From Pseudomonadota bacterium (lineage in GTDB: Bacteria; Myxococcota_A; UBA9160; SZUA-336), in assembly GCA_003247575.1 (NCBI GenBank), contig QJZC01000019.1:124001-188000 (forward strand): a DNA stretch of 64,000 nucleotides, read 5' to 3'. The translations under genes and the position numbers were made by a program. Below, piece by piece: positions 8,566 through 17,438 of this stretch. Numbering within the stretch: the stretch's first letter is position 1; the number at the start of each line of letters is the position of its first letter. The notes below the pieces were generated by a model, which worked only from the letters and a program-made list of their open reading frames with translations, was not told the origin of the DNA and made no database searches.

Positions 8566-9216
8566 ATGTCGTCCGTAGAGCTTCCGCGTAGGGGTAAGGA
8601 ACCCAGATCGCGCTCGGAGAAGGCCGCGCTTTCCGACAAGCGCCTGATCCAGGCAGCATTGGAACTGATCGCCGAATCGGGGATCGAGCGAGTCACGTTG
8701 CGCTCGATTGGAGAACGGGCAGGTTACAGCCGCGGTCTCGTCAACTACCGTTTCGGCACCAAGGAGAAGTTGCTGCGCGAAGCCACGAAGCGGCTCGTCC
8801 AACACTGGACGGATGACATCAATGACTTGAACGAACAGCGCGCTGCAACTGGATTGAGTGCGATCTCACGGCTGATCGAGCGGCATCAACGGAGTCTCGT
8901 CTCGAACAAGCCCGAATCCCGCGCCTACCATGCCCTCCTCTATTCCGCTCTCGGTCCGATGCCCAACCTCCGCGAGCAGCTGGCCCAGGTGAACTCTCAA
9001 ATGCGGGAGCAGATCGCAACCTGGATCGAGGATGGGGTAGCCAACGGCGAGATCCGGGATGACACTCGGCCGATGGAGGCCGCATCGTGGATCGATGCCG
9101 CTGCGCGCGGTGTCGCATATCAGTGGTACATGGATCCCGACGGAATCGACCTAGAACAGACCTTTTCCAATTTGTTGACAGCAATTCACAGGGCTCTCCG
9201 CCGGCCACCCACGTAG
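8566..9216 (+). CDS. TetR family transcriptional regulator
   Basis: 216 residues. The N-terminal helix-turn-helix spans about residues 25-72: LIQAALELIAESGIERVTLRSIGERAGYSRGLVNYRFGTKEKLL is the standard TetR signature with its Y-x-F recognition end. The C-terminal ligand-binding domain is all-helical, with no clear effector clue. The next gene downstream is on the other strand, so it is transcribed alone. Targets may include its own promoter and the divergent lipoprotein gene. Confidence 0.93.
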   Translation: MSSVELPRRGKEPRSRSEKAALSDKRLIQAALELIAESGIERVTLRSIGERAGYSRGLVNYRFGTKEKLLREATKRLVQHWTDDINDLNEQRAATGLSAISRLIERHQRSLVSNKPESRAYHALLYSALGPMPNLREQLAQVNSQMREQIATWIEDGVANGEIRDDTRPMEAASWIDAAARGVAYQWYMDPDGIDLEQTFSNLLTAIHRALRRPPT

Positions 9217-9412
9217 AGATACTCCCGCGGACGAGCACCCGGGTCACACGGCCCGTTGACTCTCCACTCACAAGGTGGCTCCTCGCGCCAGCTCGCAGCA
9301 AGACTAGCGAGACACTTCCGACGCTCACACGACCGCGGGGTACGGTACGGAATCATCGTTAGATTGTCGTGAACTTCGGCCCCTAACACACGTTATTTGT
9401 GCCTAGAACGGA

Positions 9413-10855
9413 CTAATGGGGCTTCTCGACCGCGGAGCCCCGGACGACCAGCGCAAGCTCGAGCCCGACCTCACCAGGAAATCGCCCTGGGAAGCGAGCG
9501 ATCGCGCGGCACCACATCGGATGGGAAACTCCTGAAATTGGGGCCGGATCGCACGCCGCCCCGCCTGAGAGGTCGTCCGAGCTCGACGAGTCGGCTCCAA
9601 CGACGCCGCGGAGCCAGTAGGTGGGCTGCGCGGAGCTCCGTCGTACGACTGCAGCAGCCGAGGCCGCGTAGTGAGCATCCACAATGCGCTGCTCGGGGAC
9701 CGAGACCCGCAGCACGTCTACCCCACGACGCACCAGAATCCACTGGTTCGGCGGGAGGGTACGCAGCAGGGCCACTGCCCGAGCCAGGGGAGGTGGCCTG
9801 GGGACGAAGTCCACCTCGGCCCAGGCCACACAGGCCAACCAGGCCGTCGCGGCCATCCCGACCCCGACCGCGCGAGCAGGCCGGGGATCGCGCGCCAGCG
9901 CCAGCGCAAGGAGTCCCAGGCCCAGGACCACCACCGGAGCCAGATGGCGGACGTGGTCCGCATTCTGCGCACCCAATGTCCAAGCCAGGTGCGCCACCAT
10001 GCACACCGCCGCAGCGCACACCGACTGCGCTCGCAGCTCGATGTGGCGCGCTGCATATCCACCCAGCACCGCGCCGCACACCCCCCCTGGCACCCCACCA
10101 ACCAAGGACAGCAGGGCCTGCCCCCAGGTGCGGGTAGAGGCGACGCCTGGCGCCCCCCAGATCTGGAAGTGCCCGGAAACGAAGCGGATGCCTTCCGTGA
10201 CGTAGGCAAACCCGTCGGCCTGCCACACGAAGAGCCCCATGGGAACGAGAATCGCACAGAATCCGCCGGCCACGCGCCAGAGCCGCGGACGCGCAAACAG
10301 GGCGAGACAGCCCCAAGCAGCGAGCACGATGACCGCGTACGACGGCCTGGCTGCGACGCAGAGACCGAGCGCTACCCCGGCCCATCCCCACCGCTCCCGT
10401 GCGACCAGCCAGAGATACGCCAGGACGCAAGCTACTCCGAGACCGTCGGAGAGCAACGAGAGCGCCAGGCTTGGGAACAAGGGCTGCAAGAGCATGGCCC
10501 CTGCAGCCCAGGTCGCGATCGCACGGTTCGAGGTCGCCGCGAAGACCCAGAGGAAGCAGAGTGGCGCCAGTGCGAGGGATGCGAGCATGGAGGCCGCGTG
10601 CAGCGCATGCAGTGGATCCAGCCAGAAGGAGAAGGCACGCCCCAAGAGTACGAAGGCCGGATAGCCCGGAAAGTGAGGGGACAGCTCGAGAACACTGAAG
10701 CGCGACACACCTCGCACGAAGTACAGCGCATCGTCGGACGGGAGCCCGACGGGCTGCTGCCAGAGCCAGAGCGAGGCAGCCAGACACAGTCCGATCAAGC
10801 TGGCCAGAGTGAGCGCTCGGCGAGTCGCCGAGCGCAACCGCTCCCTAGAACACAA
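9413..10855 (-). CDS. Polytopic GT-C type glycosyltransferase-like membrane protein
   Basis: 480 residues with about ten hydrophobic helices. After the first helix comes PSDDALYFVRG, an acidic pair in the first external loop as in GT-C fold lipid-linked sugar transferases (ArnT/PMT-like). The HFPGYPAFVLLGR and AARPSYAV loops also fit that group. The C-terminal 100 residues form a soluble domain. GT-C enzymes move sugars from polyprenyl phosphates onto lipids or proteins at the periplasmic face; the acceptor here is unknown. It starts 11 bases before the end of the upstream exported-protein gene, as the last gene of the Fur-box operon. Its link to iron is not obvious, so it may be a passenger. 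Confidence 0.75.
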   Translation of the reverse strand: MCSRERLRSATRRALTLASLIGLCLAASLWLWQQPVGLPSDDALYFVRGVSRFSVLELSPHFPGYPAFVLLGRAFSFWLDPLHALHAASMLASLALAPLCFLWVFAATSNRAIATWAAGAMLLQPLFPSLALSLLSDGLGVACVLAYLWLVARERWGWAGVALGLCVAARPSYAVIVLAAWGCLALFARPRLWRVAGGFCAILVPMGLFVWQADGFAYVTEGIRFVSGHFQIWGAPGVASTRTWGQALLSLVGGVPGGVCGAVLGGYAARHIELRAQSVCAAAVCMVAHLAWTLGAQNADHVRHLAPVVVLGLGLLALALARDPRPARAVGVGMAATAWLACVAWAEVDFVPRPPPLARAVALLRTLPPNQWILVRRGVDVLRVSVPEQRIVDAHYAASAAAVVRRSSAQPTYWLRGVVGADSSSSDDLSGGAACDPAPISGVSHPMWCRAIARFPGRFPGEVGLELALVVRGSAVEKPH

Positions 10856-11486
10856 GCGACCCTAGACTCCGGAGGACGATCTCGCGACCACGGGCGAATT
10901 CCTCCGCATCTGCCGCGCGGGCCCCCACACCGAAAACTCCTGGATTCCCGATCGCCGCGAGGCAGCTTCGGAGTGCTTCCCCGCCGGCAACTCGAGCCGT
11001 TGCCTCCATACGGGGGGCCAGCAGATCGAAGTACCGCTTCGACCGAACGACGAGTGACTTGGCCACCTGATAGTCATCGAGCTGCTCACCGGCGGCAGTC
11101 AGGCGCCGCTGGATCTCGACCGCGAAGGCCGCCAGGTAGACTCCGTCGACGCGTCTGGAATCTCGATCTTCCAAGGCGCTCTTCAAGTCATCTGCCAAGC
11201 TCTTCTGAAACTCTCGGTCGAGATATTGGAGCTCCTCGACCACCGCCAGGCTTGCACTTCGAGCCTGTTCGATGTCCTGATTTCCCAGCGCGGCTAGAGT
11301 TGCCTCGCGCGCCTCGATCAAGGGCTCCGCTCCAGCTGCAGCGTACGAATAGGCGTACGCTTGCTGCCCCACCCCCAGCACGATCACCGCAACGCCGATC
11401 ACGAACGCATGTACCCACTTCGAGGAACGCGAGAGCTCGGGATCCACCCGTCCATTGGTCTCCATCCGACATCCGCTAGACGACAC
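10845..11486 (-). CDS. Exported or membrane-anchored helical protein, unknown function
   Basis: 213 residues; an ATG at 11463 is an alternative start. One hydrophobic helix near residues 25-45 (WVHAFVIGVAVIVLGVGQQAYA) is followed by a soluble, mostly helical domain (EAREATLAALGNQDIEQARSA; LSRVD-type acidic helices). The helical, acidic periplasmic part beside an FTR1 permease recalls helical domains that accompany FTR1 in other bacteria, but I see no decisive motif. It overlaps both neighbours by 11 bases, so it is translationally coupled in the operon. Confidence 0.65.
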   Translation of the reverse strand: MSSSGCRMETNGRVDPELSRSSKWVHAFVIGVAVIVLGVGQQAYAYSYAAAGAEPLIEAREATLAALGNQDIEQARSASLAVVEELQYLDREFQKSLADDLKSALEDRDSRRVDGVYLAAFAVEIQRRLTAAGEQLDDYQVAKSLVVRSKRYFDLLAPRMEATARVAGGEALRSCLAAIGNPGVFGVGARAADAEEFARGREIVLRSLGSLVF

Positions 11487-12885
11487 TCTCGACCTCGATC
11501 ACAGTAGGTTCATTGCGTAGCTCGAGCACGTCGGGACGCCGTTCTGGCGCCTCGATCAGACTCCGCGCGACCCCGAGACCCATCTCCATGGCAGTGTCCG
11601 AAAAGATGTACCGAAAGGTCCCCTGTCGGCCACAGAGAGAGAGGTTCGAGAACTGGTTCAGCCATGCGATAGAGCGCGCACGCTCACGCGCATAGTCGAG
11701 ATCCATGAGTGGATACGCACAGGGTGCTCGTCTACTGAAACTCTCCCCGGTAAGCGCAGCGGAGTCGACCCCCAGGAGTTCGAGATCCCTGCAAACGCGC
11801 GAGTACAGTTGCGCATCGCTGCACTCCCATAGCTCATCCCCTGGATCGCACGGGATCTCGAACATGAGCGAAGTGCGTCCGGGTGGAGACATGAACGGCG
11901 AGCGGCGCTTGGGCTCTTGCAAGCGGGTCGCTACCAGCTCCGGATCCGAAAGATATTGCCATGTATAGGGCGATACATCGGGGCGGTCCACCAACACCTG
12001 AAAGAATCGAAGACCTCGGAAGCGAAGCTTGGAGTCACCTCCACTCAGCCTGACCAGCTCCGGGAGCGGAAGAGTGGAGACGAAGTGCTCGGCATCGAAG
12101 CGGCACTCCCCCTGAGGCGAGCGTCCGACGACGCTCACGATTCTTCCCGAAGCCAGCTCGAGCTGCTCGACTCGAGTGCCGAGCACGAGCTGCCCCCCCG
12201 CTTCTACGAAACGCTCGGCGAGACGCTCGAACAGCAGCCCGAAGCCAGTGCGCGGATAGCGATACCTCCGCGCGTACGTCCGGGGCGTGGCTCTCGCGCC
12301 CGGAACGAGTCGCCGGGCCACATCGCGCAGATCGATCAGGCTGATTCGCTGCGCAGCCCAGTCCGCCGACAGATGTCTCGGGTCGATCCCCCACAGCTTT
12401 CGTGTGTAGCCTTCGAAGAAGGCGCGGTACAGGGTGTGGCCGAATCGCGCTTCGATCCACTCGGCGAAACTCTCTGCGCTGCCTGGACGCGTGAGCGAGA
12501 CACGGATCAGATCCCGCAGGGCTCCGGCGAGCATCGCGATCGGCGCATTGCGCAGCAGATCCGGCAGCGCGAGGGGATAACGGTAGGTCCTTCCCTCGAA
12601 GCGGATGACACTGCTCCGCTCTGCGGTCAACAGATCCTCGCCAAGCAGCTCGTCCACCAGATGCAGCAGTTCTCGGTTCGCGGTGATGAAGCGATGCCCG
12701 CCGAAGTCGAAGCGGTACGTTCCCGAAGCGGCCTCGAATCCGTGGCTCCCGGATAGCCCGCCGACCTGCGGAGCCCGCTCCACGACGCAGACGTCGAGTC
12801 CAGCATTGGCAAGCACGTAGCCCGCCATGAGCCCGGCGGGCCCAGCGCCGAGAATCAGCGTACGTTCAGGCGGGCGCGGGCGCAT
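11476..12885 (-). CDS. FAD-dependent oxidoreductase (UDP-galactopyranose mutase/amine-oxidase-like)
   Basis: 469 residues from the ATG at 12885, preceded by a strong GGAGGAGGG; an upstream GTG-type start at 12972 adds a leader with no domain sense. The dinucleotide-binding fold is at residues 8-40 (LILGAGPAGLMAGYVLANAG, then an acidic end VVERA and GGLSG). FDFGGHRFITANRELL and the C-terminal GRQGTFRYIFSDTAMEMGL segment fit the NAD(P)-binding FAD oxidoreductases related to UDP-galactopyranose mutase and protoporphyrinogen oxidase. The substrate is not evident. It overlaps the FTR1 gene by 20 bases. It could serve glycan synthesis together with the GT-C protein two genes downstream. Confidence 0.8.
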   Translation of the reverse strand: MRPRPPERTLILGAGPAGLMAGYVLANAGLDVCVVERAPQVGGLSGSHGFEAASGTYRFDFGGHRFITANRELLHLVDELLGEDLLTAERSSVIRFEGRTYRYPLALPDLLRNAPIAMLAGALRDLIRVSLTRPGSAESFAEWIEARFGHTLYRAFFEGYTRKLWGIDPRHLSADWAAQRISLIDLRDVARRLVPGARATPRTYARRYRYPRTGFGLLFERLAERFVEAGGQLVLGTRVEQLELASGRIVSVVGRSPQGECRFDAEHFVSTLPLPELVRLSGGDSKLRFRGLRFFQVLVDRPDVSPYTWQYLSDPELVATRLQEPKRRSPFMSPPGRTSLMFEIPCDPGDELWECSDAQLYSRVCRDLELLGVDSAALTGESFSRRAPCAYPLMDLDYARERARSIAWLNQFSNLSLCGRQGTFRYIFSDTAMEMGLGVARSLIEAPERRPDVLELRNEPTVIEVESVV

Positions 12886-13690
12886 AGGCCCTCCTCCACA
12901 GAAATACGAAGGCACCCAGGTAGAGCGCCCAGGCCGAGAACTGCAGCAAGCTCGGAGCCGCGTTGTACCCAAACAGCGCCCGGACGAAGAGGCCGACGCC
13001 CACGCGATCGTCGAGCAGGAAGGAGATGTCGAACAGCTGGGTCACCAGCACGGGCAGCCACTGGAGCGCCTGCATCAGATTGACGCTCGAACTGAACAGC
13101 CCCGCGGCGATCACGATCAGCAGCAGACCGGAGTACTTGAAGAAAGGGGTCAGCGGAACGCGGCGCGTACCTCGGAGTAGTGCCCACACCAGGACGACCG
13201 AGGAGACCACTCCGAGTAGCGCTCCCGAAAGCCCACCGCGCCAGGAAAGCGCTCCCGCCTCTGCATACATCAGCGCGGAGAAGAACAATACCGTCTCGAA
13301 CCCCTCGCGCAGCACGGCAGCGAATGCCAGAGAAACCATGCCCAGGATATTGCGCGAACTCAGGTGCGCCTGGAGCTCGCGCTGCACGGCCGACGTCCGA
13401 GCGCGAGACTGTCGCTGCATCCAGATCGCCATGTAGCTCAGCACACCACTGGCAAACAGCAGAATCGCAACCATCAGACAGTTCTGATAGTACGCGTTGT
13501 CGAACTGCGAGATGACTACCTGGAATATGAAGGCAAAGCAAAGGGAAGCAACGAGTCCACCAACTACCCCCAAGTACAGAAAGCGGCGGTAGTGCGCGGC
13601 GTCGAGCCGATCCAGATACGACAGCATGATCCCGACGAGCAAGAATGCCTCGAGTCCCTCGCGAAAGGTGATCAGAAAGCTAGCCAACAT
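12866..13690 (-). CDS. FTR1 family high-affinity iron permease
   Basis: 274 residues with about seven membrane helices. Both hallmark REGLE-type iron-binding motifs are present: REGLEAFLL at residues 10-18 and REGFETVLFF near 128-137. FTR1/EfeU proteins import iron that has been oxidised from Fe(II) to Fe(III) at the outer face, so they work with a redox partner: a multicopper oxidase in yeast, EfeB/EfeO in E. coli. No such partner is seen here. Instead the start codon shares a base with the stop codon (TGATG) of a multiheme cytochrome gene, indicating coupled translation with it. Confidence 0.92.
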   Translation of the reverse strand: MLASFLITFREGLEAFLLVGIMLSYLDRLDAAHYRRFLYLGVVGGLVASLCFAFIFQVVISQFDNAYYQNCLMVAILLFASGVLSYMAIWMQRQSRARTSAVQRELQAHLSSRNILGMVSLAFAAVLREGFETVLFFSALMYAEAGALSWRGGLSGALLGVVSSVVLVWALLRGTRRVPLTPFFKYSGLLLIVIAAGLFSSSVNLMQALQWLPVLVTQLFDISFLLDDRVGVGLFVRALFGYNAAPSLLQFSAWALYLGAFVFLWRRAYAPAPA

Positions 13691-16689
13691 CAGGGACGCT
13701 CCAAGCTACGCTCGAGTCGCACGAGCGAGTGCACCGGGGGAAGTTGTAGATCCGGGAAGGACTTCTTGACCTGCTCCGAGAGCGCCCGCGGAAAGCTCCG
13801 AAAGCGCAGCTCGACCAGAGCCATGAGCGGGAACTCCATCGGTCCGCCTAGCCGAAATTCCTCGTCACGAAACTCTCCGGCGGGAATGCGCGTATCGGAG
13901 AGCAGGGTCGCATAGCGCCAAAAGCGCAGACCGACAGGACGCCCGTCCGCATCGCCGAGTACCTTGTTGAACATCCGCGCTGAGTTCGGCACGCGTCCGC
14001 GGTCGTCGAGGGCACCGCTCTCTAGAACCACGCGTCCGCGTGCATCTCGCACTCTCACGTAGAGCCAAAACTGGCGGAGGTCGGCAACTCCAGTTGGAAG
14101 GTGGTGGCCTGCACCGACATTGCGCACGCGCACGCGCAAGCTGCGACCCTCATCGGTCCCGTCGGAGACGAGCGAAGCCCCGAGCTCTGCGGCGCTACGC
14201 AGCAACGCCAGGCCCTGGTCCGCCGCCGCGGAATCGCGCGCGGCAACGAGGTCGATGCTGGCCCCGGTGAACCGATGCGTGCGGACATTCGACTTCCAGC
14301 GGCCCCCATCCGTCGCCCTACCCTCGACCGCGGACCCGATTTTCTGGACATCCGCATGCATGTGACAGTCCAGGCAAGTCCGGTTTTCTGCGGGAGAGTC
14401 CGGCCGGTTGTAGGACGACGCAGCCCACTCGGCGTACGTATCCGAGATCACCGCCCCTGCTCCTGGACTGAACTCACTGTGGCACGATCCGCAGTAGCGA
14501 GGATCCGAGTAAAACGGCTTCCAATAGGAGTCGGCGTGCACCGATGGACGTGACGCAATCAGACGCTCAGAGAACCAGCGTAGGATCGCCGATGAGCTCG
14601 CCTCGAAAGGATAGCGCTCACGGTCGCTCAGATTGACGCTCAAGCTGGCATTTCCGCCGGCGTGCTCGAGGCGGCTGACCCGATGGCAGAACAGACAATC
14701 CGTGCCTTCCCCGAGCGGATCGGTCGCAGCGGCGGACGCCGCAGGGTTCAGCCCGGCTACGAAGGGTTCGCGAGCAGCGGCTCCCGGCCGCAGCGCATGG
14801 CTGCTCGCCCGCCCCGACGCGAGGTGCCTAGGATTGTGACACCCCATACACCAGGCGCGGAACGCCTCGCCCTCGTCCTGCGCCGCGAGATCCTCCAGCG
14901 CAAGATAGTACGGGTGGGAACTGCCCATTCGGTGATGATTCGAGCTGCTCCACTGGGAGTAGATCGCGGAGTGGCAGTCCTGACACTGGCTCGCCGTCGT
15001 CCACGCGGAGTCGTCGAGCTTCGACTCCCCGCCCTCGACGCGCAACCACGTGGACAGAAAGGGCAAATTTTCGGAGGCTGTCACGTAGGCGTGCAGGTCC
15101 TGCATGCTCGCGACCAACCTGGCGGGCGGAGCCTCGGGATCGACGCGCTCCAAGCCCATGCGTTCGTCTGCACCGAGACCACCCTGCGTATCCTGGATCA
15201 TGCGGATGTAGTCGCCGACGAAGTCCTGGGCGACCAGAGTCGAGAGCCCAGAGTGCCCCGTCACCGCCGCCCCGGGCTCGTGCTTCGGATACCGTTGCGC
15301 ATCTCCGATGAGATAGCGATTCGTGAAGTTGAAGCCGTCCAGGTGGCAGCTGCCACAGCTCATCCAGAAGTCGCCCGCCAGGGGAAAGGTCGGATCGTCG
15401 TCTACATTGGCGCTGAAGAAGACCCGTTGCCCGCGACGCTCGCGCGGGTCGACCGGGTCTCCGCTCACCAGACGAGCAAAGCGCGCCTCGACAAGCTCTA
15501 CGCGTGCAAACGGGCCCTCTCCTCCGCGGGTGAGCTTCGCGATATCGAGGGTCCCCGCCTGCTGTACCAGGATCTCCTGATTTCGGATCACCAGGCCCTT
15601 CGGCAGGTCCCCGGGCAGGTGGCGCACGATCTGGATCGCCTGCGCTCCGCCTTGCGATCGCTTGCCCCGCCGCCGGGAGCGGCGCCTGTCGGAGTCACGC
15701 GCGCGACGCGAGAGATCGAAGACCACGAGATCCTCGCTGGCCGCGAGGGTGACATAGGCCTTGTCTCCGCTCGGCGAGAACGCGAGATCATGCGGATTGG
15801 AGATGATCCGCGTCTTGCTTGCCCCGTCACTGAGGTCGATCTGTCGAAACAGCTGCTTCCTACGATCGACTCGCTCCCGTTCCGCACCCGGCTCAAGCGA
15901 CAGCACGGAGACTGCAGGAAAGATCGTCGAACGAAACTGGAACGGATGCCCGAAGCTCCAAAGTACATGCGGAAGCCAGGCCTCGCTCTGGTCCGGCGAG
16001 ATCGCGATGTCGTCGAGCAAGCGAGGGAGTCCCTGAGATGCGAAGGCATCGGCGTCGCGCGTCGCAGCAAGCGCGATCGAACGCACGCGCACGGGCGGCG
16101 TTGCGCGCACGTCGACGATCGAAACCTCACCCAGCATCGAGTGCGTGACGAACAGCCGACCATCCCGCGCGAGAGCCAGCCCACGGGGCGTGTCCGGCAG
16201 AGGTAGGCGCTCGAGGACCTCACCGGTGCGGTCGATCCCCACCAGCTCGGCAGCCTCGAACAGTGTGACCCAGAAGAGCGCACGTTCCGAGTCGTAGACC
16301 ACACCGAAGGGACGCCCCCGAACAGCGACCCGCTCCAAGAGCCGGAATGAGACAGCATCCACCAGCAGCAGCTGCTCGCTCCGGTAGTCCGAAACCGCGA
16401 GCGTCCGCTCGTCCGCACTCAAGGCGAGCCGTCGCAGGTCCCCGCCTAGACGCAACTCCCCGAGCCTCTCTCCGGTATCGGCGCTCAGCCTGGACACACT
16501 CCCGGCGTCGAAGTTTGCGCTGTAGAAGGTGGAGCCGTCTCCCGTCAGGATGAGCGAGGCGCTCTCCCGGGTTCCGACTTTCTCGGCGGCGACAGCTCCG
16601 TTCGCGCCCAGGGATTCTCCAGCGCGCACGACCGCGACCGCCAGAGATGCGAGCAGCAGCGACAATACGAGCCCCGCACGCAGGCCCAA
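13690..16689 (-). CDS. Beta-propeller/multiheme cytochrome c fusion, periplasmic
   Basis: 999 residues. TTG start, supported by AAGGAG at the right spacing; signal peptide over the first 25 residues. Residues about 40-400 repeat the YVTN-type beta-propeller pattern (LRRLALSADERTLAVSDY; LAFSPSGDKAYVTLA). Six CXXCH haem motifs follow: CGSCH near 444, CQDCH near 568, CMGCH near 614, CLFCH near 664, CGSCH near 732 and CLDCH near 771. The first sits in a cytochrome-peroxidase-like setting and the last five resemble cytochrome c554-type spacing. The last 200 residues look like an added beta domain. It is predicted to be an electron-transfer protein of the periplasm. It lies between a cytochrome b-like gene and FTR1, with overlaps or short gaps on both sides. 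Confidence 0.85.
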   Translation of the reverse strand: MGLRAGLVLSLLLASLAVAVVRAGESLGANGAVAAEKVGTRESASLILTGDGSTFYSANFDAGSVSRLSADTGERLGELRLGGDLRRLALSADERTLAVSDYRSEQLLLVDAVSFRLLERVAVRGRPFGVVYDSERALFWVTLFEAAELVGIDRTGEVLERLPLPDTPRGLALARDGRLFVTHSMLGEVSIVDVRATPPVRVRSIALAATRDADAFASQGLPRLLDDIAISPDQSEAWLPHVLWSFGHPFQFRSTIFPAVSVLSLEPGAERERVDRRKQLFRQIDLSDGASKTRIISNPHDLAFSPSGDKAYVTLAASEDLVVFDLSRRARDSDRRRSRRRGKRSQGGAQAIQIVRHLPGDLPKGLVIRNQEILVQQAGTLDIAKLTRGGEGPFARVELVEARFARLVSGDPVDPRERRGQRVFFSANVDDDPTFPLAGDFWMSCGSCHLDGFNFTNRYLIGDAQRYPKHEPGAAVTGHSGLSTLVAQDFVGDYIRMIQDTQGGLGADERMGLERVDPEAPPARLVASMQDLHAYVTASENLPFLSTWLRVEGGESKLDDSAWTTASQCQDCHSAIYSQWSSSNHHRMGSSHPYYLALEDLAAQDEGEAFRAWCMGCHNPRHLASGRASSHALRPGAAAREPFVAGLNPAASAAATDPLGEGTDCLFCHRVSRLEHAGGNASLSVNLSDRERYPFEASSSAILRWFSERLIASRPSVHADSYWKPFYSDPRYCGSCHSEFSPGAGAVISDTYAEWAASSYNRPDSPAENRTCLDCHMHADVQKIGSAVEGRATDGGRWKSNVRTHRFTGASIDLVAARDSAAADQGLALLRSAAELGASLVSDGTDEGRSLRVRVRNVGAGHHLPTGVADLRQFWLYVRVRDARGRVVLESGALDDRGRVPNSARMFNKVLGDADGRPVGLRFWRYATLLSDTRIPAGEFRDEEFRLGGPMEFPLMALVELRFRSFPRALSEQVKKSFPDLQLPPVHSLVRLERSLERP

Positions 16690-16704
16690 CGCAAACTCCT
16701 TCTT

Positions 16705-17154
16705 CTAGCTCGAGCGCAGCCGAGAGAGAGGCCGGCGCCGACGAGCTCGATACCAGAACACGCGCAACGCACTCGCACGTGCGACATGCAGCACGAGGAT
16801 TGCGAGCAAGGGGAGGGTCAGCCACAAGTGGAGCGCATGCGCCAGGGCAGCATCGGACGCACCATCATTGCCGGCGAAGAAAAGATAGAAGCCACTCGCC
16901 ACCAAGAGCGCGAGAACGATCTCGATCCAGCGCCCGGTCGCACGTCGTGTCGAAGGTGCTGCCGTTCGCAGACGCACGCGGTGCTGCCACCAGAAGGGCG
17001 CGACGACCAACACCGTCAGCACCGTTCCGCCGACGATGTGCGCCACCAACATGGGGGCCGCAACGCGCCACGAGACGGGGAGCCCTTCCCAGAGCAGGAG
17101 CCCGGAGAGCGCGATTGCATAGAGGGACAGCTCGACCTGCCCCACCGAGGGCAT
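16705..17154 (-). CDS. Small four-helix cytochrome b-like membrane protein
   Basis: 149 residues from the ATG at 17154. Longer in-frame starts (up to 17400) would run through the Fur box at 17360-17374 and add a charged leader, so they are unlikely; ATG 17229 remains possible. Four hydrophobic helices are visible, with His residues in two of them (LVAHIVGGTVLTVLVVAPFW; ALAHALHLWLTLPLLAILVLH), compatible with b-type haem binding in a cytochrome b561/DUF4405-like bundle. It is the first gene of the iron operon, 15 bases before the multiheme cytochrome. It would be a natural route for electrons between the quinone pool and the periplasmic haems; direction unknown. Confidence 0.7.
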   Translation of the reverse strand: MPSVGQVELSLYAIALSGLLLWEGLPVSWRVAAPMLVAHIVGGTVLTVLVVAPFWWQHRVRLRTAAPSTRRATGRWIEIVLALLVASGFYLFFAGNDGASDAALAHALHLWLTLPLLAILVLHVARASALRVFWYRARRRRPLSRLRSS

Positions 17155-17359
17155 GAGACGCAGCCTGCGGCTCCGCAACGAAACGCGGCCATGCGCCGCA
17201 TACCTACCAACTGTCGAGGCAGAGGCCATCGAGCGTTCGAGTCCTACACACGAGCTCCAGCAACAGACTCGCGACACCCTCGGCGGCCGACGGACGGCAT
17301 CCCGCCGCGGAGACGCCGCTCGCTCCGAGGCACGATCTCTGCCTTCGGCGAGCTGCAGC

Positions 17360-17374
17360 TGAAAATGATTCTCA
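17360..17374 (-). promoter_or_regulatory. Fur box controlling the FTR1/cytochrome operon
   Basis: On the minus strand the site reads TGAGAATCATTTTCA, a 7-1-7 inverted repeat with one mismatch between arms, matching the Fur consensus TGATAAT-n-ATTATCA at 13 of 15 positions. It lies about 200 bases upstream of the cytochrome b-like start, in a gap whose only downstream genes on that strand are the iron operon. Fur with Fe(II) normally represses, so the operon is expected to be induced by iron limitation. Confidence 0.75.
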
Positions 17375-17438
17375 GTACCAGACGAGATCGTAGGACACAC
17401 GGAGCAGAAGTTCCAGGTCTCGCTATCCCGCCAGGATC

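Noticed and set aside
9671..11479. 602-codon plus-strand open frame
   Set aside because: Runs antisense to the GT-C membrane protein and the exported protein; low-complexity Arg/Pro/Gly/Glu composition without domains. A by-product of high GC.
14662..16206. 514-codon plus-strand open frame
   Set aside because: Antisense to the haem motifs and propeller of the multiheme cytochrome; no recognisable domain.
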